Assembly (NCBI RefSeq): GCF_014839835.1
Contig: NC_071634.1
Location: 7,898,453-7,962,452, forward strand
DNA: 64,000 nt
Direction of reading: 5' to 3'
Source: Dryobates pubescens
Taxonomy: Eukaryota > Chordata > Aves > Piciformes > Picidae
In this document: piece by piece, positions 10,975-61,022 of the stretch
How the letters are laid out: every line of letters starts with the position of its first letter
How positions within the stretch are numbered: position 1 is the first letter of the stretch
Notes under the pieces: model-generated
The model's database searches: none
Seen by the model: only the letters and a program-made list of their open reading frames with translations
What the model was told of the DNA's origin: nothing
Translations under genes and position numbers: made by a program

Positions 10975-13900
10975 CTAAAAACCACAGAAAAAGGAAGAGG
11001 TACTAATCCCAAAACAGTAATTGTAAGGAAGGTACAAGGATCAATTCCTTACATTCCTCTTGGTAGCACACTGTACAGATTGCTCAGGGTCTGGGAATGA
11101 TGCTCTCCCAAACCTGGAAGAAAAGGGGAGAGAAGATGACCTGTCTGTATTGCTTACTCTCTGAAGCAAACACCCTCCCCGAGATTCCCATTCCCGATTC
11201 ACTACTTTCTGTCCAAAGCTAGAGAGGAAGTCCCAGAGTTCAGTACTTGCACCTCAGACACTTGCAGCTGGGCCTAAAGCCTCCATCATTTGTACCCATT
11301 TCCTAAACTCAAGACCAGAGTAAGCTGTTTTGTTACAACAAACTGGGGAAGCCCAGTGAAGTGTCACTGAAAGCAACGTTTGCGTGTGGGCAGGAACCCC
11401 TGGGAAATGTGCACTAAGCAGCCATTTTCTGACAACAAAAAGTTCCAGGTAAGCAGTTCCCTTCTCCAACCTGCCTCCAGATTCCAACAGGTGTGAACTG
11501 AACAGCTCACGAGGATTTTAAATCCAGCAAAGCACAGAAAATTCAGTTTAGGAATACCTGTGGATCTGGAAGGGAATTATTAGAGGAAACTTCTTCACTG
11601 AAAGTTATATCAAACACAGAACAGGCTGCCCAGGGAGGTGGTTGAATCCCCATCCCTGCAGGTGTTGAAAAGAGGCAGAGAGTAGTGCTGAGGGACATGG
11701 TTTAGCTCCAGTCTTGGTAGAGTTACAGAATGGCTGGACTCGATGGTCTTAAAGGGCTTTTCCAACCAAAGTGATTCTATGACCACCAGCATCAACATGA
11801 CCCAGCTCAGGAGAGTTGTGTTTATAAACACAAGCAAATCAGACTGCTGGAATTTATTAAGACTACAGGAAGAGTCCCATGATTGAGTAGCATTTTTGTC
11901 TTGCAAGAACCAACCTCTTCTATGGGGCTACAGATTTCCATGTTATGTGCTTACTCAGGAAGTCACTGAAAGCTGATTACCCAAACTGCAGGAGCAGTCA
12001 GCAGAAATCTAGCAAAACTCACTTTCTTCAATACACCACAGTTCAAGCTAGGAAGTGCAGAAGGGCTGAGGGAAACAAAAGAGTTCCAATTTTTCATCTG
12101 CAGACACATACCCATCAATAAGAATTACTACAGGATTTTCAAAGCCTCAGGAGCACTCAGTGTAACACTATCATTTGTTATACAGGACTGCCTAGCAAAA
12201 ATGACAAGGTCTCTATACTCCCCCTCCAGCAATCACTTTCAAACCCAGCACCAAGCCTCCCAAAAGCAGGCAATGCAAACATTTACCATCCATCTCCTAT
12301 CAACCCACACCAACCTCCCTCCTCCTCAAATACCAAGTGACTCCAGCTGAAGCTGTTGGCAAGCCCATCTACTACACTTCGAGCAAGCTGCATTCAGATG
12401 GCAATTCAAATTTCTTGAAGTAAGATTTCTTTTTAAAACCTCGAGGTTTTTAAATGTGAAAACACAGCAGAGCAACTTAGCGAGCCAAAAAAAAACCCCC
12501 CACTTTTAACTTCTGCAGACCTTTCCCTGCACGGCCGCCAGACGACACAGCAGCAGGAAAAGCCACTCCCCCTCCCTCCCATACGCGGAGCTCTGCACAT
12601 GCAGTTACTGCTCCTGTCACTTTGCCTTCCCAAGGGCCTAAGCAGTGTTGTCCTGGTAACAAGAAAATTCGAGGTTTATTCCAGCTAGCTCTCTAGCTGT
12701 TTAACGACTAGGTCTGCCGACCTTTCTCCTTCCAGGTAGATGCTTGAGATAAACAAAGGAAAAGTCAATTAAATGGAGAATGTTTACACTAGGAGCAAAG
12801 GAACACTCATTCCCATAGTCATCATTTTGCTCTCCTGCTATTTATTTTTCCTCTCTAGAAGTGTTGAGATCTTCACCGAGCTCAAACTGGCCTAATCAAG
12901 CATGTTTGAATTATAATTCCAATCTCCTCCTCCCCCCAGGATTCTCTAGCCAACATAAACAACTTCTCTTACACCTTGGTCTCATGTGCTTTGCATAAAT
13001 CGAGGACAATTGGCTTTGGCAAGAAGCAAACATTTTTACCACACACTAACACAAACAAGGTATCATAATCCTAAGCACTCACAACACAAAGTATAAATAT
13101 CTGGTGTATGCACTGTACAGCTGATAAAACCAGTACATGGTGTGTATCAAAACATGACATGTTAGGCCTTCGAGATTTTGCTTCTCATTTCTACTCTTAA
13201 AACCTCTCTCTGCATGGGAAACACTATCAAAGATACAGCATGCATAAAAAAATACATTCTATGCTCAGAAGATGCACATAACAATCACAAAGGGCTAGTC
13301 TTCAGGTTTTTTTAATCACAAAGAGCAGTAATCTACTATTTTACCCGTTCAAAACTTTCCTAGCATGTATTTCCAGTACCCTCAAAAACCTTCTCATTTT
13401 TTCAGGTGTACTACACCAACCCCAGCAAAACCAAAAGCTGAGTCTATTGTGTTCCATCCAAATTAGGTCAAGCAGTCCAATGACTACAAACAGTAACGAT
13501 GACAGAGAAACAGCTACCATAGAGATACACCTTCCTGTCTGCTCTAAGCAGTCAACCACATCTGCAGATAAATAAGACACAGGTGTTAAGCAGCTTAAGA
13601 AAGAAACCCCACAACAACAAGAAAACAAATCCAAAGAAAAAGGAGAAGGGCACAAACCACCCACAGAACAAAGCACACCAACATTTTTCAGTGGTCAGAT
13701 GTCCCATTTCAGAATTAACAAAAAGCTGAAGACTGGCCAGAAAAAAAAAAAGCAACTGACTACTGTTACTGCACAACTCCAGATGACAGCTTACTTTCAC
13801 TAGTCCCAAAATCAAATACAGAAGACAGGAAAAAGATGTTGAGGCTTCCCACGTTCTGCAGTGGAAGTGTAGGGGGTCAGTGAAGTAGGAGAGCAGCACT

Positions 13901-14786
13901 CCCTCCACTCCTGCTGTCACACAAAATGGGAGGACGGACTACCGGCTTCACACTGCCAGATCCACCGCACGTCCTGAGCCACTCCTGTTCCTCCAGAGGA
14001 GAGAAGCTACGCCATCAGCTCTTCTCCAACACTTGTCTCTTCCAGCCACTTCAGGACACCCTCTGAACGTCCCTCGCAGCACATACAGTTTCTGACACAG
14101 TGAGCACCAGGGGAGCCGGAGCAGTCTGCCCCTAAGGCCCGGCTGGTCTCATTTTCGCTGGCATGCGGGGCAGGCCTAGCTGTGCCCCGGACCCCAGAGC
14201 TGCCGGCCGCCCGGCGCTAAGAGGAGCGGCCGCGCCGGGCGGCGGGGCCGGGGCCGACCTTGAACGCTGGGCTTCGGCACTCGCAGGCCCCGGAGCACCC
14301 CGCAAAGGCAAAGATTATAAAAACATATACATTAAAACCCAGGCGGTCCGGACAGTGGGGAAGCGGGACACGCTGCACAGCAACACCGGAGCCGAGAAGG
14401 CAGGCCGGGGACAGCTGAGAGGAAGCCACTCAGGGCCGTCACAGCGGCGGGCAGGGCCGTGCCCCTGCTGCACGCCCGGGAAACAGAGCTCAGGTCACCG
14501 TCCCCACTGGGGAAAAGGAAAGAGCGCCGGCCTCGCCCCGCCGCACAGGGCCCTGCTCCCAGCACCGGCGGAAGATGCCTCGTCTCCCCCAGCTCCCCTC
14601 AGCGCCGGCCCAGCCCGCCCCTCCCCCACGGCAGCCGGGGGCGGCAGCCTTCCCCGTCTCCCTCCTCTCCCCTCACCTGCCGCCCGTCGCCCCGGACGCC
14701 TCAGAAAGGCAAGGCGGGTCCGGTGCCGCCGGCGCCACTCGCGGACAGCGCTCGTAGACCCACGGCAGAAACCCCCGGCCTGCAAC
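10975..14786 (-). other. RNF4: RNF4 intron 1
   Basis: Apart from one CR1 3' piece at about 11575-11790 I see no exon or known element here. The part nearest the promoter (from 14160) belongs to the CpG island. Confidence 0.6.
11575..11790 (+). mobile_element. CR1 LINE 3' fragment
   Basis: GAACAGGCTGCCCAGGGAGG through TCCAACCAAAGTGATTCTAT. Confidence 0.85.
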
Positions 14787-14792
14787 ACTCAC

Positions 14793-14840
14793 CCTCAACG
14801 CCCGGCCCGGCAGCGGCTCAACGAAACGCCCTCCCCCCCT
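14793..14840 (-). other. RNF4: Candidate non-coding exon 1 of RNF4
   Basis: A good donor, GTGAGT at 14787-14792 read leftward, lies 60-100 nt downstream of the paired CCAAT boxes, where a first exon would be expected. The transcription start is not visible, so the right edge is approximate. Confidence 0.45.
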
Positions 14841-14851
14841 CCTCCTCCGCG

Positions 14852-14887
14852 ATTGGAAGAGCTTGCGAGCCGCCTTTAGCCGATTGG
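14852..14887 (-). promoter_or_regulatory. Two CCAAT boxes (NF-Y type)
   Basis: ATTGG occurs on the plus strand at 14852-14856 and 14883-14887, giving two CCAAT boxes 31 bp apart on the coding strand of RNF4. Spacing of about three helical turns is common in NF-Y promoters. Confidence 0.65.
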
Positions 14888-14943
14888 TCCGTCAAGCATA
14901 AAACCGCCCGCGGCTCGGCCCCGCCCCCTCCCTGCCCCGGCGG

Positions 14944-14961
14944 CACAATGGGAGTTGTAGT
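14944..14961 (-). promoter_or_regulatory. ZNF143/THAP11-type element
   Basis: The minus strand reads ACTACAACTCCCATTGTG, a close match to the ACTACAAYTCCCA core known for ZNF143 (Staf) sites in CpG-island promoters. Confidence 0.65.
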
Positions 14962-15001
14962 TCGTCGTGCAGCGGGGGGCGGAGCGAGCGCGCGGCCTGC
15001 G

Positions 15002-15037
15002 GCCAGGCGCCGGCCGGCAGCCAGGTGCCGGCCGGCA
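15002..15037 (+). repeat. 18-bp tandem duplication in CpG island
   Basis: Two head-to-tail copies of an 18-bp GC-rich unit (15002-15019 and 15020-15037) differ at one base (C/T). Confidence 0.85.
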
Positions 15038-15315
15038 GGGACTGCTTTGGGCGAGGAACGGGGGCCTGGTGTCCGCTGCACGCTGCTGGGCTGGAAACCC
15101 TCAGCCTTCCTCAGGTAATCTGGGCCTTGGTGCGCATCAGCACACCACAGCTGCGTGCAGAGACTTTGGCGGGCTGGCCATTTGCGCGGCCAGGAGAGCT
15201 CTGAAATGTGCAGCTTGCAGCACCACTACAGGGAAAGGTTTTCGTCGTGAATCTCTCACTCAGATCAGCCAGGCGAAGCCTCTGATTTTTTAAAGCCTGT
15301 TTCGTTAGATGATTT

Positions 15316-15800
15316 AAGAGTCATAGATTCATAGTATGGTTGGGGTTGGAAGGGACCTTCAAGATCATCTAGTTTCAGCCACATGCCACAGACAGCGACA
15401 CCTCCTACTAAATTAAGCAAGGCCTCATCCAGCCTGGCCTTGAATACCTCCAGGGTGGGAGCATCCATGACCTATCTGGGCAGCCTGCTCTGGTGTCTCA
15501 CCACCCTCACTGCAAACAATTTTCTCCTGGTACCCTGTGTGTATCTGCCCTCCTCAAGCTTCAATCCATTCCCTCTCTTCCCATCACTACAACCCCTTGT
15601 AAGAAGTCCCTTCCCAGCCTTCTCCTAGGCCCCTTTCAAGTACTGTAAGGCTGCTTGGAGGTCACCCTGGAGCTTTCTCTTCTCCAAGTTGAACAGCCCC
15701 AACTCTCTTAGCCTGTATCCATATGAGAGGTTCTCCAGCCCTCTGATCGTCTTTGTGGCCCTCCTCTGGCCCTGCTCCAGCAGCTCCATGTTTTGGCTGC
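15316..15800 (-). mobile_element. CR1 LINE 3' fragment
   Basis: The minus-strand copy begins (its 3' end) at ATAGATTCATAGTATGG and runs to the TGCTCCAGCAGCTCCATG region. Between RNF4 and CFAP99. Confidence 0.9.
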
Positions 15801-18062
15801 AAATAGTGTAACAAGTGTGTAAATGAATGACTCAGGAATGACTCATCCACTTGTGTTTCCATGGAGCACAAGTGCAGAGGCATTGCTGACTCGGTTATCT
15901 GTGCATGGATTAACCAGGCTGTGGGTGGGCTGTGCCACAGGCCCTAGCTTGAGGCAGCAGTGTCAATGCAGCTGTATTGCCTCACACCTTACCTGGCTCC
16001 AATGGCAATGCAGCTGCTTTTGTAATAAAATGCTCATAAGTCTGCCTCTGCATTGGATCACCTCAGGTTTCTGTCTACCACATTGCTGCAAAAGGAATAC
16101 AAGAGAAGGTGCTCTAGTGGCCAGGGGCAGAGTGGTTCTGGGTAGCACCTGCTGCCTCCAATGTCAAGTTATCCATCTCTGTCAAGAGGAATGTGGCATT
16201 TTTAATGTTATTCTGTGTATTCTGTTGCAAGGCCCTCCCATCACTGAAAAAAAATACTAAGCTATATTGACAAAAAAATGTCAGTACAGGAATATATTGA
16301 CATTTTCCCCCAAAGACTCACATTCTTCTATGCTCATTGAAACACTGATTCTAAGGATGACTTCATGCATCCTAAAGTAGCAGTAGAGCTATTTGTGACT
16401 TCTGAAGGTAAAAATCCCACAGCTGGATTCCTCTGTTCCTCAGCCTTTTCAGTTGAGAGCAGGGAGAACTTGGAGAAGGAAATAGTTATGAATCAGCTTG
16501 ATTGCAATTCAGAAGGAGCTCTGAAAACTGTGTCCAACATGGCAGAGGAAGAAGCATGCATTATGAAGGGGGTTTGAAATGCCTGTATCAGGTGTCTAAA
16601 TCCACCTGCCTATGTATTTCCTTAATGAGGATTTTACAGTTTTTTAACATTATCAAAGGAACTCATCAGTTCTGTAGGATCCCAGACCATGGCTGCCAGC
16701 CTTGTTAATTGCTGTCTTCTGAATTACTGAGGTGACAGAGTCACTCCTTGGCTTTGTTCTGGGATACAATGCAACAGAATGGTGAGCAACCACAAAAGGA
16801 AGATAAACTCCCTGGCACATCCTTGTTGGTTTAAGTTACTACAATCCCCCACTAGGCATAGCGCTGTAATTCCCTCTTCTCTGTGTTTCTCCTGCTGTGA
16901 TTCCTTCTTTCCACTCTCCTAAGTTCCTTAACTCTTCCTTCAAAGCATGAGCCCTGCATGGTTTTCCTGGACTACTGTAGCATGTACTTTGAACCAAAAA
17001 TGCAGTCCATTTTAGCAGCCTGCAGACTGTGGAAGTGATCTTCACAGCTAGGTGGCAACAAAAGAATTCCATTAGACTCCCTTCAGTAAAACACGAGAAA
17101 CGGAATGTTGCAAGAGCATTAAAAGCAGCTGCCTGACTGATGTCAGCCACAGTCTCCTTCAATTTAAATATTTGCAATAGCCATAATTAAACACTTAGTA
17201 ACTGGCATGGAGTTAAAATAGAAATACATTACATAGCCCTACTGCTGTGCAGATTTTCATGCAGATTTATATCCTCCTTGGCTTTGTGCCTAGAAGAAGT
17301 CTCGTGATTTAAAGGCTGTTTTACACAGTATAGAAATTGTCGTGGAGGGCAAATTATCTTCTAGGTGAGTAGCAGGACTTTGACTTTTTCTGGAAGCAGC
17401 TCCCTAAAGAGATCAAACAATGTTGTGTTCTCCTGCCATTGTTTCAAGTCTGAAGGCATTCAACATCTGCAAAGAGATGGATGGTCTTTTAGGGTCACTC
17501 AGTTGTGACTCTGGCTGCTGGAGGCTAGCACATCATCTGAACTTTCTAAACACGTTTCCCCTCAGCCAGTAAAACCAGAGTGGAAACTGGTGATCCTCCT
17601 GTTCACAGCTCCTGTCGTGCAGGAAGATGTGTTAGGGATCTGGGCTGACCATGCCTTCTGAAAAGATGCAACTATCAACAAATGTTGCTTGGTTTTAGCC
17701 CTCATTTTCATTCTTTTGGAGGATGAGCATAGCAAACCATGGCCCAGGGTGCAATGCTAACAGAAACACACATCTCAACACTCTTACCCAGATATTTGCC
17801 ATTCTGCTGTAGGAACTCTAATGGTAAGGCTTTGCTCTCTTAAGGCTTTTGATTCTAAAGAAAATGTATCATTATAGCATGAAAACAAAATTCTATCACA
17901 ATGAAATTAAGGCATTTTTATTCCAGTGTGCCTCTCTTGTGCCTCTGTGACCCAAATTTCTCTAATCAGACTGCAAAGGTGAAATAAAGATTAAAATTCA
18001 ACCTTGTAGTAAATAGGCACACCGGGAGGTTTCCAGCAGGCCTGAATCTGTTCCAGGTGGAA
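15801..18062. other. Intergenic between CFAP99 3' end and RNF4 promoter
   Basis: Beyond the CR1 at its left end I see no gene or repeat. It separates the polyadenylation site of CFAP99 from the RNF4 CpG island on the same strand. Confidence 0.5.
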
Positions 18063-18068
18063 TTTATT
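18063..18068 (-). terminator. Polyadenylation signal AATAAA for CFAP99
   Basis: AATAAA on the minus strand lies 48 nt after the proposed CFAP99 stop, supporting 18116-18235 as a terminal exon. Confidence 0.65.
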
Positions 18069-18115
18069 TTACTTCAGAGCACAGTATACAGGTTGTGGCT
18101 CCACTTCTTGCAGCT

Positions 18116-57012
<38,897 letters not shown>

Positions 57013-57668
57013 GGAGAATCCTATAAATACAGAAAATCATTAATTTTTCATGCCTCCTTCAGTTGTAGCATCATGTGTTGATAGGCTTGTAAAGAAGATG
57101 TCCTGCAGTAATGCACAACAGTAGCTTTCAGAGTCACAGTTACTCAGAACAGCTAGCAAGAGAAGTGAGAACGCAGTACAAACACCTACGAAATAAAACA
57201 CACACGTCCGTGTTTCTTATTCTGCAACTATGTCAAAAGATCCCTAAGATGCTACCTGAAAAGGCTTCTGTATCAGGTTATTTGTTGAAATTGTATTTAT
57301 AAACACATAATAAACAAGTAAAGTAGGGACACCCGACAGTTTCACACATCGAGCATCTTTGTCATTTCTGTTTTCGGAGGTGTCCTGTCCGACTGCAGCT
57401 CCCGCCCTGCCAGCTGAGGCCCCGGAGGCCGCAGGGGTGCAGCACCTCGGGCCCCAGGGTGGGCGCCGCTGTCTCCGTTACCACAGACACGCGGCGCTGC
57501 CTAGACCCGTACCTGGCTGCCCCTGCCTGCCCAGGCAGGTCGCCGCCGGAGCCGGCACCCTTCTCTCAGCGCGGCGGGAGCGGCTTGGGGGACTCTTCGG
57601 CCGCCGAGACCCCACTGCAGCCGCCGGCGGCCCGGCGCGGCGCGGTTGCTAAGGGGCGCAGGGGCTGC

Positions 57669-57681
57669 TGGGAGCTGTAGT
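57669..57681 (-). promoter_or_regulatory. ZNF143-type element
   Basis: The minus strand reads ACTACAGCTCCCA followed by GCAGC, close to the ZNF143/Staf consensus, near the CFAP99 side of the island. Confidence 0.6.
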
Positions 57682-57806
57682 TCTGCCTCACAGGAGCCAC
57701 TGTCCCGCGGAACGGGCCGATCGTAAGGAAAGAACTACCCGGCCGGGAGTAAAAGATGGCGGCGATTGTTTGGTCCCGTTGCCAAGGGATTCGCTCCGTC
57801 TCCTAC

Positions 57807-57900
57807 CTGTTTCTGTGCTTGGGGGCGGATAGAAATTGATAAGGCGGTTGCCAGGCAGCCAGGCAGGGCTGATTTCCACAGGCAGAGGCTGACGAGCCTG
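57807..57900 (-). other. CFAP99: Candidate non-coding exon 1 of CFAP99
   Basis: On the minus strand a good donor, CAG followed by GTAGGA, ends a segment lacking ATG. Joined to the acceptor at 57020 it would form the 5' UTR. The right end is a guess. It overlaps the X-box-like site, which argues for caution about the true start. Confidence 0.35.
57847..57859 (+). promoter_or_regulatory. RFX X-box-like element
   Basis: GTTGCC, one spacer base, then GGCAGC: one base off the X-box pattern GTNRCC-N(0-3)-RGYAAC bound by RFX factors, master regulators of ciliary genes. Further half-sites are GTTGCT at 57645-57650, GTTGCC at 57778-57783 and GGCAAC at 58439-58444. Confidence 0.5.
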
Positions 57901-57935
57901 AGGTGCAACTCGTTCTTAGCCCGATCCCGCAGAGC

Positions 57936-57951
57936 ACTACAAGTCCCGGCA
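57936..57951 (+). promoter_or_regulatory. ZNF143-type element
   Basis: ACTACAAGTCCCGGCA on the plus strand matches the ZNF143 consensus ACTACAANTCCCRGCA well. Confidence 0.65.
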
Positions 57952-58137
57952 CCCATCGGGGCTTCGCCCCTCCGGCTGCCAGGGCATGGCGCGCTGGGGC
58001 ACGTGCTCACCCCGCCCCTGCCCGTGTTACGCAAATGAGCGACCGAGGGGGCGGGGCCGCCCCGCCGTGGGCCCGCCCCCAGCCACCACTCTATTGGTCG
58101 CGGGAGCTCGTGGGGAGGGCACGCGTGGGGCTGCCCC

Positions 58138-58149
58138 TGCGCATGCGCC
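58138..58149 (+). promoter_or_regulatory. NRF1-type palindrome
   Basis: TGCGCATGCGCC matches the NRF1 consensus YGCGCAYGCGC except for the last base. It sits about 340 nt before the ZFYVE28 start codon. Confidence 0.6.
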
Positions 58150-58481
58150 GTGACAGCGCCGCTGCCGGCCGCGCAATGTTTTGGGGGCTATCAGCGCGGC
58201 GCGGAGCCCTGGCTGCCGGCGGCCGGTTCCTGGGCTGAGGGCAGCGGCGCCCGCGCCTCCGCAGTGGCTGCGGTCTCTGCCCTCGGGAGCAGCGGGGAGC
58301 ACTGGCAGCCCGAGACGACAACTAAGGACGAGGAGGAGGAGCAGGAGGAGGCTGCGGCGATCTGGTGGAGCCTCCCGGCGAGGGGCAGGGCTCGCCCCGG
58401 TCCCCGGAGCGGCGCGGGCGGGGAGTCGGCAGCCCCGTGGCAACGCGCGGCGGCGGCGGTGCCGTGGCAGCGGCCGCGGTG

Positions 58482-58520
58482 ATGATGAATAGGTTCAGAA
58501 AGTGGCTCTACAAACCCAAG
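58482..58520 (+). CDS. ZFYVE28: ZFYVE28 (LST2), first coding exon only
   Basis: 39 nt encode MMNRFRKWLYKPK, identical to the start of human ZFYVE28 as I recall it, and end at a perfect donor GTAAGT (58521-58526). ZFYVE28 is a large FYVE-domain protein of endosomes that negatively regulates EGFR signalling; its FYVE domain is at the far C-terminus and outside this window. The first of two adjacent ATGs is taken as the start; it has G at -3. The next exon (expected to begin RSDPQLLARF) is not found before 64000, so intron 1 exceeds 5.4 kb. A short upstream frame (58176-58238, beginning MFWGLSARRG) would be a uORF if transcription starts left of it. Confidence 0.95.
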
Positions 58521-59837
58521 GTAAGTTGTGAACAGTCGCCGGGTGGTCGCCGCTGCCCGGTGTCACGTCAGCTCGGCTTCGTCCCCCGCCCCAGGGTCAC
58601 CCTCACCCCCGCGGGTGGGAAGTTGAGGCGCAGCGGGGAACGCGGAGCCGGGCGCGCACACGCGGGTCTGTTCGTGCCGGTGCTCCCAGTCGGGAACCGC
58701 CGCCGCGGAGATGCCGTGAGGACGTCGCGGAGCGGGGTCAGGGTCTGTTCGGCTTCAGAGGTGTCCCGCGGGATGCGGTCCGTGCTAGCCTCACCAGCGG
58801 GAGGCGGCAGCGGTGGTCTGTGAGGAGCTCGGAGCGGGGGGACGGCTCGTCCCGGTGTGCGCGGAGCGGCTCGCTCGCTGCGGGCGGAGAGATGACAAAG
58901 CAGAGCCTGTGCTGTGCTGCCGGTTGGACCTGACGGGACCACGGCCGGGAGGCACGGCGGGTTCTCCGCGGCTCCGGTGGAGCTCCTGGGGGTACACCGG
59001 CACCAAAGAGCCTCAGAGGGGCTGCGGCGCTGCCGGCGGCGGGCACGGCAGTGGGGAGGCGGCTCTGCCACCCTTGCCGAGGTGAGCCGTCCTCGGCCGT
59101 GCTCCGGGCGCCGCTGTCCGTGCTTGCACGGAGCCTGAGCCCGCGGGAAAGCGGCTCGGGCGCTCCCGTTCTGTTCTCACGGTGCTTGCCTGCAACTTCC
59201 CAACTTAAAAAGGTGTGGAATGGCGCTCTGTCGGTGCGTGGTTCCTGCCCTTTTCTTCTCGCTCTGAAACTCCTGGAAGGGATCCAAGAATCATAGCTTG
59301 CTTTGTAATGAAATTATCTTCTGGCACGAGTTAAATAACAACTGTCTGGAGAGTGATCTTGTCTCGTGTGTGATGTTCAGATCCTATTTGAAGGACGTTG
59401 CTGGTTTGGAACACCTAGAGAATCCTCTTCTTTTTTTTGTGCCTAGGTGTTATAGTAGCCAGTATAGTTACTTCATAAAGTTTGGATTTAATTTTTCCTT
59501 GTCTCTCACTACCGCCCATTTTTTGCCATATGTTTTAATAGCAGTAATAGCATTAAGCCTCACTTTTGTAAGCCTGAATTGCAGCTGAGGGTTTAAAGAA
59601 AAGGGTTGAGGTGATGCTGCAAAATTTTAGCTTTGTGCTGAAAATTTTGGGGTTGGGATTTGGATTGTACTGTTTGGATTTTGCAGGGAGCCATAACCTT
59701 AGTGAGTACCTTTGGAGAACACAGAGTTGTCTGATATTGCTGCTAATGATTGAAAATAATTTAGAGATTAAGTGAGTGAAAATCCAGTAACAAATTACAG
59801 GTAATTTTCAGTCATCTTTTTCACCAGGGAACAAAAT

Positions 59838-59905
59838 AAGGGGAGTTGGACAAGATGGCCCTTGAGGGTCCCTTCCAACCCGATGCATTTTGTGATTCTA
59901 TGGAG
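59838..59905 (+). mobile_element. CR1 LINE 3' tip
   Basis: GGAGTTGGACAAGATGGCCC through TTTTGTGATTCTATGG. Confidence 0.85.
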
Positions 59906-60967
59906 AAATGTAATAAACAAGGAACACTGATCCTCTTAAATGCAAAAGAAATAATTGTAGGCACAGCTTTTGTTGCTATTTTTTATTGAAACTAATGAGG
60001 TTTCACATTAATTTGTGTTCTGATGGAGATTTAGTCTTTTCGTGATGAAAGGTACTTATGAACATCCTCTCCCTTTGTTGTAAGCTCTCAAGTTCAGCTT
60101 CCAAGGTCTCTCAGACCTTATTTCTGGGGGACTTTTCTGTGGCAGAGGAACTTCCGAAGCCTGTTGACTCTTGGCCTGATAAATCGGTACCATCTGTTGC
60201 TGTCACTTTCAAACCAGCACCTTTCTGTTGTGCACTTAGGATTTGTAAGTAGTTTTTGTCAGTTTCAGTAGCTTTCTGCAGCTTTTTTGGACTCCTATTC
60301 CAGATAGGCTGCTGTCAAACTGTAATGGTGTGAGTTCCTTCAGAAACAAGCATTTTTTGGATGAGTCTGTTGAATTGGTATGGATGATACAATTAATTAC
60401 ACTGAACTTTGAATAGCAATTTTTGGGTGGAAGGTAAGATGGAGGATCTCTCACTTAGAGACTGTAACTTTCCTGGGGATAGTACTTGCTTTCCTGTTTC
60501 ATCGAGGAATACTTGGGATTCCTTCCTGTAAGGTTAGTGGGTTACACAGCCTATTTAGAAATCATTTAAAATATGTGTTTTGAAGATGGCTTGTTTGAAT
60601 ATTTGCTCTGGTGGGGGCTGTCACCCTCAGTGACTTACATTGCCTAGTTTTAATCCTTTGTTAAGTGCTGTGGATGCCAGGCACATTTTATCAGTTAGAT
60701 TTTGCTGCTGTCAATGATGGGACATGCTGCTTCTGAAGTATTCCAGCTCCTGTTATCATATAATAGGACTTCTGCAGGGTACTAGGTTTTCATGGTAGTG
60801 GGCATCTGGCCTTTGATTGCCATTCAAAGACGCTATTGAAGGCAGGGGGTGATGAAATCAAAGTGCAGCCAAGTACAGCCCGTTCAGATACCTGAATATA
60901 TAGTTCAGCTTCATCCTAGGGGAACTGTTTCATAATTCTTCCTAGTAAAACCCAAGTCCAAAGTATG

Positions 60968-61022
60968 TAAAAGGACGATGATCTTCAGAGGACCCTTTCA
61001 ACCCCTACCATTCTATGCTTCT
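60968..61022 (+). mobile_element. CR1 LINE 3' tip, degraded
   Basis: ATGATCTTCAGAGGACCC and CTACCATTCTATGCTTCT. Confidence 0.55.

Larger units (their letters stand above)
14160..15120. promoter_or_regulatory. RNF4: CpG island, RNF4 promoter
   Basis: A dense run of CpG and GC-rich sequence lies about 3.2 kb upstream of the first RNF4 coding exon. It contains two inverted CCAAT boxes, a ZNF143-type element and GC boxes, all placed to drive leftward transcription. It explains the several long overlapping open frames here, which are typical CpG-island artefacts. Confidence 0.85.
57370..59180. promoter_or_regulatory. CpG island, divergent CFAP99/ZFYVE28 promoter
   Basis: 1.8 kb of very CpG-rich sequence lies between the CFAP99 first coding exon (leftward) and the ZFYVE28 start exon (rightward). 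It holds two ZNF143-type elements, a YY1-type AAGATGGCGGC at 57752-57762, GC boxes (about 58047-58058), a CCAAT box at 58093-58097 and a palindromic NRF1-type site. Mammals have the same divergent arrangement. Confidence 0.88.

Noticed and set aside
14163-15118. Several long overlapping open frames (up to 238 codons) in the RNF4 CpG island
   Set aside because: GC-rich sequence lacks stop codons by composition. The frames overlap on both strands, show low-complexity Ala/Pro/Arg/Gly and match no family I know.
58365-58481. Open frame upstream of and in frame with the ZFYVE28 start
   Set aside because: The frame's first codon is GTG at 58365 and there is no in-frame ATG, so an N-terminal extension is unsupported. 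The known protein starts MMNRF.
58027-59071. Long minus-strand frames (138 and 167 codons) across the ZFYVE28 CpG island
   Set aside because: Compositional artefacts opposite the 5' UTR and intron 1, with no splice context or recognisable domain.
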